This document shows, in pieces, positions 1 through 4,940 of a stretch of DNA of 13,022 nt (the first letter of the stretch is position 1; each line of letters begins with the position of its first letter). This DNA is from Pseudomonadota bacterium. GTDB lineage: Bacteria; Pseudomonadota; Alphaproteobacteria; Sphingomonadales; Sphingomonadaceae. Below the pieces are notes generated by a model. The model was not told where the DNA came from. It saw only the letters and a program-made list of their open reading frames with translations, and ran no database searches. Position numbers and translations under genes: made by a program. The stretch is from NCBI GenBank assembly GCA_023422695.1, contig JAFAGN010000070.1, positions 1-13,022 of the forward strand, written 5' to 3'.

Positions 1-22
1 TTCGACAGGCTCAGGGCTACGG
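1..22. repeat. Possible fragment of a dispersed REP-like repeat
   Basis: The first bases of the window resemble a short 'TTCGACAGGCTCAG' element that I recall as common between genes in sphingomonad and other proteobacterial genomes. Only one arm is inside the window, so no partner arm or hairpin can be shown. It lies just before the pyruvate kinase start. The identification is from memory of the motif, not from a search. Confidence 0.3.
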
Positions 23-50
23 CGAAGATCGAAACCATGTCGGAGCATCT

Positions 51-1505
51 GTGGCCCAGAGTTTTACCCCCCGCCAGCGCAAGGTGCGCATCCTGGCGAC
101 GCTTGGTCCTGCCAGCGCCAATCCCGAAATGATCGCGGCGCTGCACCGCGCCGGTGCCGATGCCTTTCGCGTCAATATGAGCCATGGCGACCATGCCGGT
201 CATGCCCAGGTGATCGCGGCGATCCGCGCGCTGGAAAAGGAAACCGGGCGTCCGACGACGATCCTGGTCGACCTGCAGGGGCCCAAGCTGCGCGTCGGGA
301 CGTTCAAGGATGGACCTGCCGAGCTGGTGAAGGGTGCGGCGTTCGCGCTTGATATCGACAAGGCGCCGGGCGATGCGACGCGGGTCCACCTGCCGCATCC
401 CGAACTGTTTGCGGCGCTGGAACCCGGCACGCGGCTGCTGATCGACGACGGCAAGCTGGTGCTGCGCGTCCAGGCGGTGTCGCCGCAGCGGATCGATACG
501 GTGGTCGAGGTTGGCGGCAAGATTTCGGACCGCAAGGGGGTCAATGTCCCCGACGTCGTCGTGCCGCTGGCGGCGCTGACCGAAAAGGACCGCAAGGACC
601 TGACTTTTGCGCTGGAGCAGCATGTCGACTGGGTCGCGCTGTCGTTCGTCCAGCGGCCCGAGGATGTCGCCGAGGCGCGGCGGCTGATCGGCGGCAAAGC
701 GGCGCTGCTCGTCAAGTTCGAAAAGCCGTCGGGGGTGCAGCGGATCGACGAAATCCTCGAGCTCGCCGACGCGGCGATGGTCGCGCGCGGCGACCTGGGG
801 GTCGAATTGCCGCCCGAGGCGGTGCCGCCGTTGCAAAAGCGGATCGTCGCGACCGCGCGGCGGATGGGCAAGCCGGTGGTCGTTGCGACGCAGATGCTGG
901 AATCGATGATCGTGTCCCCATCGCCGACCCGCGCCGAGGTGAGCGACGTCGCGACCGCGGTGTACGACGGGGCGGATGCGATCATGCTGTCGGCGGAGAC
1001 CGCAGCGGGCGCCTGGCCGGTCGAAGCGGTCACGATGATGGATTCGATCGCGCGCTCGGTCGAAAGCGATCCCGATTATTTCCGCCGTCTGCATTTTACC
1101 GAGACGTTGCCCGATGCGACGACTGCCGACGCGCTGGCCGAAGCGGCGGGCGGGATCATCGGCACGATCGCCGCCGATGCGATCATCTGTTTCACCGCAT
1201 CGGGATCGACTGCGCGGCGGGTGGCGCGCGAACGACCGAACGCGCCGCTCCTTGTACTCACGCCGAAAAAGGAGGCGGCGCGGCGGCTCGGGCTGCTGTG
1301 GGGCGCCCATGCGGTGCCGACCAAGGACATCGGCAGCTTTGAGGAGATGATCGCCAAGGGCAAGCGCATGGCGCTGCGCCACGGGATCGGCAAGGCGGGG
1401 GCAAAGCTGGTGATGATGGCGGGGGTGCCGTTCGGTACGCCCGGATCGACCAACGTGCTGCATGTCGCGACGCTGACCGGCGACGAGCTGCGCGGGTATA
1501 GCTGA
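51..1505 (+). CDS. pyk: Pyruvate kinase, predicted K+-independent type
   Basis: Cytosolic glycolytic enzyme that converts phosphoenolpyruvate and ADP to pyruvate and ATP. The 484 residues are the usual bacterial length. Visible landmarks are an N-terminal barrel strand (RKVRILATLGPAS, 9-22), the R40/N42/S44 nucleotide and metal cluster, a B domain inserted at about 75-160, the active-site Lys222/Glu224 (LLVKFEK), the metal-site motif MVARGDLGVE (243-252), ATQMLESM (279-286) and a C-terminal alpha/beta domain from about 350. The GTG start at 51 has GGAG at 42-45, six bases upstream; an ATG at 37 is out of frame. The stretch D-L-Q-G-P-K (74-79) has Leu, Gln and Lys where K+-dependent enzymes have Thr, Lys and Glu (rabbit 113, 114, 117). 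In the family this marks enzymes that do not need K+. The Phe after the catalytic Lys is a small departure from the usual Ile/Val/Leu. Confidence 0.97.
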   Translation: MAQSFTPRQRKVRILATLGPASANPEMIAALHRAGADAFRVNMSHGDHAGHAQVIAAIRALEKETGRPTTILVDLQGPKLRVGTFKDGPAELVKGAAFALDIDKAPGDATRVHLPHPELFAALEPGTRLLIDDGKLVLRVQAVSPQRIDTVVEVGGKISDRKGVNVPDVVVPLAALTEKDRKDLTFALEQHVDWVALSFVQRPEDVAEARRLIGGKAALLVKFEKPSGVQRIDEILELADAAMVARGDLGVELPPEAVPPLQKRIVATARRMGKPVVVATQMLESMIVSPSPTRAEVSDVATAVYDGADAIMLSAETAAGAWPVEAVTMMDSIARSVESDPDYFRRLHFTETLPDATTADALAEAAGGIIGTIAADAIICFTASGSTARRVARERPNAPLLVLTPKKEAARRLGLLWGAHAVPTKDIGSFEEMIAKGKRMALRHGIGKAGAKLVMMAGVPFGTPGSTNVLHVATLTGDELRGYS

Positions 1506-1513
1506 GCGAAGAA

Positions 1514-1647
1514 TCCTCCCTGTGGCGCAGCCATGGGGAGGGGGACCGTCCGCGAAGCGGATGGTGGAGCGGCCGCGACGGTTGCGCCATGGCCCCCCCG
1601 TCAGCGCTTCGCGCTGCCACCTCCCCATGGCTTCGCCACAGGGAGGA
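1514..1647. repeat. Palindromic intergenic repeat (MITE/REP-like) with 28-bp terminal inverted arms
   Basis: Arms at 1514-1541 and 1620-1647 are inverted copies that differ at one of 28 positions. Between them sit two small perfect hairpins, TCCGC-GAA-GCGGA at 1549-1561 and CAGCGC-TTC-GCGCTG at 1602-1616. The whole unit can fold as a cruciform or multi-branched RNA. It begins nine bases after the pyk stop, so it may also end or protect the pyk transcript. No transposase and no clear target-site duplication were seen. Elements of this kind are typical of sphingomonad intergenic regions (recalled, not searched). Confidence 0.75.
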
Positions 1648-1847
1648 TCGATTTCCGGCATAATCGATTCAAATCGGCACAATCCTTACCGCGCGATTCA
1701 GATAATTTTCGACCTGAGTCAGAACGGCACGACTAAAAATGGTAAACAGACTTTGCACCATTGACGGCGCGCGGCATAGTTGGTGGGTGGTGAGCGTCGG
1801 GCCCGCGTGGGGGGATTCCGCATCGCATCTCTGGAGGTCCAAGCCGC
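1648..1847. other. AT-richer intergenic region upstream of bpt, with three clustered GANTC sites
   Basis: This is the non-repeat part of the 342-base gap between pyk and bpt. It holds no convincing ORF. GANTC sites lie at 1666-1670, 1695-1699 and 1716-1720; a fourth (1511-1515) lies just before the repeat. There is a near-palindrome, CGATTCAAATCG, at 1665-1676. A weak promoter for bpt could use TTGCAC at 1753-1758 and CATAGT at 1775-1780, 16 bases apart, but neither hexamer is a strong match. GANTC is the CcrM methylation target in alphaproteobacteria. Confidence 0.35.
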
Positions 1848-2621
1848 GTGTCCGCACCGTTCCGTTTTCCGCGCTTTTTCGTCACCAGCCCGGCGCCTTG
1901 CCCCTACCTGGCGGGCAAGACCGAACGCAAGGTGTTCACCGAACTCAGCGGTAATACCGCGAACGAGCTGAACGACGCGCTGGGCCGCATCGGGTTCCGG
2001 CGCAGCCAGTCGGTCGCCTATCGTCCCAGCTGCGCCGATTGCGCGGCGTGCGTGTCGGTGCGCGTGTGTGCGGGCGAATTCACCCCGAGCAATTCGCAAA
2101 AGCGCACGATCCGCCGCAACGCCGACCTGATCGCGACCGCGTGCAAGCCTTGGGCCACCGAAGAACAATATGCGCTGCTGCGCTCCTACCTCGGATCGCG
2201 CCACCCCAATGGCGGCATGGCCGACATGGACGAGCAGGATTTCGCCGACATGGTCGAACAGACCCCGGTCGATTCGTACATGATCGAATATCGCGAGCCG
2301 ACCACCGATGGCGCTAAGGGCCGCCTGGTCGGCTGTTGCCTGACCGACCGGCAGGGCGACGGATTGTCGATGATCTACAGCTTCTTTGATGCTGCGCACC
2401 CGCTGCGCGAGGGGCTGGGTACTTATATCATCGCCGACCATGTCCAGCGCGCGGCGCGCGCGGGGCTGCCCTATGTGTACCTTGGTTACTGGATCGAGGG
2501 GTCGGCGCGCATGGCGTACAAGGCGCGCTTCCGCCCGATCGAGCGGCTCGGTCCCGAGGGCTGGTCGCGCTTCGAACCGGCCGCGCCCAGCGGCATTGCG
2601 GCGATGTTCGAACTCGCCTGA
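1848..2621 (+). CDS. bpt: Aspartate/glutamate leucyltransferase (bacterial ATE1 homologue)
   Basis: Transfers leucine from Leu-tRNA to proteins with N-terminal Asp or Glu, creating N-degrons read by ClpS/ClpAP in the cytosol. The 257 residues match the family length. The N-terminal ATE part shows CPYL (Cys18) and the cysteine cluster YRPSCADCAAC (58-68). The C-terminal GNAT-like half has IYSFFDAAHPLREGLGTY (176-193) and LPYVYLGYWIEGSARMAYK (207-225), strongly characteristic of the family. The GTG start at 1848 is preceded by GGAGG at 1833-1837, ten bases away, and the protein begins with FRFPRFFVTSPAPCPYL as homologues do. The product is usually called arginyltransferase in older annotation. 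The bacterial Bpt subgroup is leucyl-specific, and I assign that subgroup from overall resemblance. Confidence 0.93.
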   Translation: MSAPFRFPRFFVTSPAPCPYLAGKTERKVFTELSGNTANELNDALGRIGFRRSQSVAYRPSCADCAACVSVRVCAGEFTPSNSQKRTIRRNADLIATACKPWATEEQYALLRSYLGSRHPNGGMADMDEQDFADMVEQTPVDSYMIEYREPTTDGAKGRLVGCCLTDRQGDGLSMIYSFFDAAHPLREGLGTYIIADHVQRAARAGLPYVYLGYWIEGSARMAYKARFRPIERLGPEGWSRFEPAAPSGIAAMFELA

Positions 2622-2626
2622 ACCCG

Positions 2627-2643
2627 CGCCGCCGACGGCGGTG
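2627..2643 (+). terminator. Weak hairpin just after bpt
   Basis: A seven-pair stem (one G-U) with a GAC loop begins five bases after the bpt stop. There is no T-run after it, so it is at best a weak or Rho-assisted terminator. A second stem, GGCCGCG-TGACG-CGCGGCC, follows at 2669-2687. Confidence 0.3.
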
Positions 2644-2650
2644 TACTAGT

Positions 2651-2666
2651 TGTGATTTCGGTCATA
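2651..2666. promoter_or_regulatory. CRP-like box, 9 of 10 conserved bases
   Basis: TGTGATTTCGGTCATA matches the TGTGA-N6-TCACA consensus of CRP-family regulators at nine of ten fixed positions. It lies between bpt and the exported-protein gene at 2863, about 200 bases before that start. No convincing -10 element was found at the usual class I or II distances, so its function is uncertain. The perfect box at 10108 makes it worth noting. Confidence 0.35.
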
Positions 2667-2862
2667 GGGGCCGCGTGACGCGCGGCCTACGCCGGTCGCA
2701 TGCATTGCAACCCAACATCATATCGCACCGGATTTTCACATTATTTTGCCGCGCCGGGTGCCAATGACCCGGGACGTCGCGGCCGATGACGGGTCGTCAC
2801 AAAATCATGAGGCATTTGGCTGGCGAAGTTTTGCCCGTGACGTCGCATTGGAAATTAATGAA

Positions 2863-3879
2863 ATGAAATTTCAGCATATTTTTTCGATGGCCGCGGCACT
2901 GGCGACGCTCATGCTGTGGCCGGGCACCGCGCAGGCGCAATCGGCGGAACAACATGCCCGTGACATGAACGACATCGCGGCGACGCCGCCGCAGGGAATG
3001 GGCGATAACGGGCCTGTCGACGAGCCGGGTTACGACTTGCCGTCGCTGCCTTCCGAACCTGGCTTCATGGCGGCGGCCTATCACGCCGATACCGGCTCGA
3101 CATGGGTATCGGTCGGCCACAAGACGCTCGACCTGGCGCGGCAGCGGGTGCTGGGGCGCTGCAAGACGGCGACCGGGAGCGAATGCGACATTGCCGCGGC
3201 GATTGGAGGCACCGGGCAGGTGTATCTGGCGCAGGACGGCATGGGCCAGTCGTGGATCAAGGCGGCGGTGAACAACGAGATGCTGGCGAACCCCGACGTG
3301 TCGACGCGCCATTGCCTGACCAACTCGTTCGGCTGTGACCTGGTGGCTGTCTATGACAGCGGTGCGATCTTTCTGAACGAGGATCCGGGCCTTGATCAGT
3401 CGAAGGATTATTTTCCGAAGGGCAAGCTGCACTGGAACCGCTGGGCGATGGTTGCGCGGCCCACCGGCCCGGCCGCAGCGACGACCGGCAAAAGCTGGCT
3501 GATCAGCGGCAAGGAAAATTCGGTGGCGACCCGCAAGGAAATTCTCGATCGCTGCCAGGCGGAATCGGGGCAGCGCTGCGCGATATCGGCCTATGCGGTC
3601 AACGGCAAAAAGGTGACCGACGCCGGTTGGACCGACACCAACGGCCTGCTGGTCCACTTCGTCGACGCGCGCGGGCAAAATCGCTGGACGGCGGCGTTGG
3701 CGGCGGCGCCGAAGAAAAAGAAGAAACGCTCGCCGCTGGGCGATCCGCTGCCGACGCTTGCCGATCCGGTAACCGTCAAGGATCGCGTCAATCGTATCTG
3801 TCCGCCATCATCATGCCGCGTCGTGGCGACATACGATGCAGCGACGCCGCGGCTGGTCGTGATCGCGGACGCGCGGTAA
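2863..3879 (+). CDS. Exported protein of unknown function with two DUF4189-like segments
   Basis: The 338-residue product has a clear Sec signal peptide (MKFQHIFSMAAALATLMLW..., likely cut after AQA at 25), so it should be periplasmic or secreted. The ATG at 2863 is preferred because the signal peptide begins there. An in-frame ATG at 2746 would add 39 residues and bury the signal; the ribosome site (GGA at 2850) is weak either way. After a motif shared with the next gene (HARDMNDIAATPPQG, 31-45) come two similar segments. Residues 68-125 have Cys100/Cys108, and 196-250 have Cys231/Cys239 in the pattern 'RxxIL-RC-x7-C-xIxA'. Two more close Cys pairs lie at 151/158 and 313/318. The pattern recalls DUF4189, whose function is unknown. 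A run of basic residues KKKKKR lies at 284-289. No catalytic motif is visible. It is probably co-transcribed with the gene at 3941. Confidence 0.75.
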   Translation: MKFQHIFSMAAALATLMLWPGTAQAQSAEQHARDMNDIAATPPQGMGDNGPVDEPGYDLPSLPSEPGFMAAAYHADTGSTWVSVGHKTLDLARQRVLGRCKTATGSECDIAAAIGGTGQVYLAQDGMGQSWIKAAVNNEMLANPDVSTRHCLTNSFGCDLVAVYDSGAIFLNEDPGLDQSKDYFPKGKLHWNRWAMVARPTGPAAATTGKSWLISGKENSVATRKEILDRCQAESGQRCAISAYAVNGKKVTDAGWTDTNGLLVHFVDARGQNRWTAALAAAPKKKKKRSPLGDPLPTLADPVTVKDRVNRICPPSSCRVVATYDAATPRLVVIADAR

Positions 3880-3940
3880 TGAAAATGCCGTATCCCGTCC
3901 TCGCTTCCGTTGCCTTGCCCATTGCTCCAGGAGATGCTCG

Positions 3941-4705
3941 ATGCCGCGCCCCTCGCTGACCAAACTGCTGTTGTCCGGTGCCGGTGCAATGCTGGCACTA
4001 TCGGTCGGCGGCCCCGCCGCCGCCTGTTCCGACCTGCCCAATATCTGTGCTGCGAATGCCGAGCATCACCGGCAGATGTTGGACATTGCCGCGGCGCCGC
4101 CGCAGGGCGATCCAGATGACGATGGCCCGCGGTATGCAGAACCGCCCGCGGACCCGATGCGCGACCGGATGACCGTCGCGACCGGCATGATTTCGTTGAT
4201 GCAGCAAAATGTCGACAACATGGTCCGGCGCGCGGAATTGATGAAAGACCCGCGCTATGCACGCTATGAAAATGGCGGCTGGGACTTTTTTCAGGATCAT
4301 GCGAAACCCGCGCCGGGCGAATATTGCGCCGCCTTCTATTGGAAAAAGGACGGACTGGTTCGGGTTTCGGGACCGGGCGGCGACTTTAAGGGGGCGCTGC
4401 TGACCTTCTGGAGCGACGACATCCCGCAGCCGGTCGGAGTCGACAAGATCAAGGTGACGCTGGTCCAATCGGACGGCACCCCGCCGCAGACGGTCGAAGC
4501 ATTCAACTATCGTTTGCCCGGCGAAGCCTATGGCGCGATCGCGCTGGCCGTGCCGTCGGTCGAGGCGCTGCTCGACAACATGCTCGACACCCACGGCTTC
4601 GACTTGCAGATCAAGGGTAAATCGGTCGCCAAGGTGGACTGGACCGGCGGGTATGCGGCGCGCGACCGGCTGAAACAATGCGTCGCGAAACGCGCCCGCA
4701 GCTGA
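3941..4705 (+). CDS. Exported protein of unknown function
   Basis: The 254-residue product starts with a hydrophobic signal peptide (MPRPSLTKLLLSGAGAMLALSVGGPAAA) followed by Cys29. The -3 residue is Ala, so this is not a good lipobox; signal peptidase I cleavage at AAA|C is as likely. The start ATG has AGGAG at 3929-3933, seven bases upstream. Cysteines at 29, 36, 129 and 247 could form disulfides. Residues 42-56 (HHRQMLDIAAAPPQG) repeat the motif near the mature N-terminus of the preceding protein. The C-terminal half ends in 'TGGYAARDRLKQC', a pattern seen in several periplasmic proteins of alphaproteobacteria, but I cannot name a family. It lies 61 bases after the previous gene and is probably in the same transcript. 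Confidence 0.8.
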   Translation: MPRPSLTKLLLSGAGAMLALSVGGPAAACSDLPNICAANAEHHRQMLDIAAAPPQGDPDDDGPRYAEPPADPMRDRMTVATGMISLMQQNVDNMVRRAELMKDPRYARYENGGWDFFQDHAKPAPGEYCAAFYWKKDGLVRVSGPGGDFKGALLTFWSDDIPQPVGVDKIKVTLVQSDGTPPQTVEAFNYRLPGEAYGAIALAVPSVEALLDNMLDTHGFDLQIKGKSVAKVDWTGGYAARDRLKQCVAKRARS

Positions 4706-4713
4706 TTTGATCG

Positions 4714-4752
4714 CGTTCGCCGCTGCCCGCTGGTGCCGGGTGGCCGCGAACG
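4714..4752 (+). terminator. Hairpin after the second exported-protein gene
   Basis: A 16-base stem (4714-4729 with 4737-4752; 13 of 16 positions pair) and a seven-base loop start nine bases after the stop at 4705. No strong T-run follows (GTTGACCTTTCC). It separates the exported-protein pair from the redox operon. Confidence 0.5.
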
Positions 4753-4753
4753 G

Positions 4754-4783
4754 TTGACCTTTCCCCGCTTTCAAGGGCATAGC
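4754..4783 (+). promoter_or_regulatory. Possible promoter of the redox operon
   Basis: TTGACC at 4754-4759 is a good -35 match. The best -10 at 17-18 bases is CATAGC/GCATAG around 4777-4783, which is poor. It is the only candidate noticed between the hairpin at 4714 and the operon. No CRP-like or FNR-like box was seen in 4706-4936. Confidence 0.25.
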
Positions 4784-4856
4784 TTTGCGTCCAGGACATA
4801 TAGTCCGGGTCGCATCCGTTATGAGTTCGCCGGGGGGCTGGCGAGAGGGGGAAGGG

Positions 4857-4940
4857 ATGCCCGTGCGCGCGTTCGTCAGCATCAGCATCATGGTCCAGCA
4901 TGACGAAAGCGGTTTCCGCCGCCAGCGGGCTTGCGCGTGA
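4857..4940 (+). CDS. Possible 27-residue upstream ORF coupled to the flavoprotein gene
   Basis: An ATG at 4857, directly behind a purine-rich stretch (GAGAGGGGGAAGGG, 4843-4856), opens a short frame. Its TGA (4938-4940) overlaps the GTG start of the next gene (4937) as GTGA. An in-frame ATG at 4821 would lengthen it to 39 residues. The peptide resembles nothing I know. Its interest is as a translational-coupling leader, since the flavoprotein start has no Shine-Dalgarno sequence of its own. It could equally be chance. Confidence 0.3.
   Translation: MPVRAFVSISIMVQHDESGFRRQRACA

Noticed and set aside
200..1033. Minus-strand open frame of 277 codons opposite pyk
   Set aside because: Ser/Thr/Arg-rich low-complexity product fully inside pyruvate kinase; no independent evidence.
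2746..2862. N-terminal extension of the first exported protein
   Set aside because: The frame is open from an ATG at 2746, but the extra 39 residues are polar and would bury the signal peptide that begins at the ATG at 2863.
3879..3959. Short frame starting MKMPYPVLASVALPIAPG between the two exported proteins
   Set aside because: It looks a little like a signal-peptide start, but it stops after 26 codons, overlaps the well-supported start at 3941 and has no own ribosome site. Possibly a remnant or chance.
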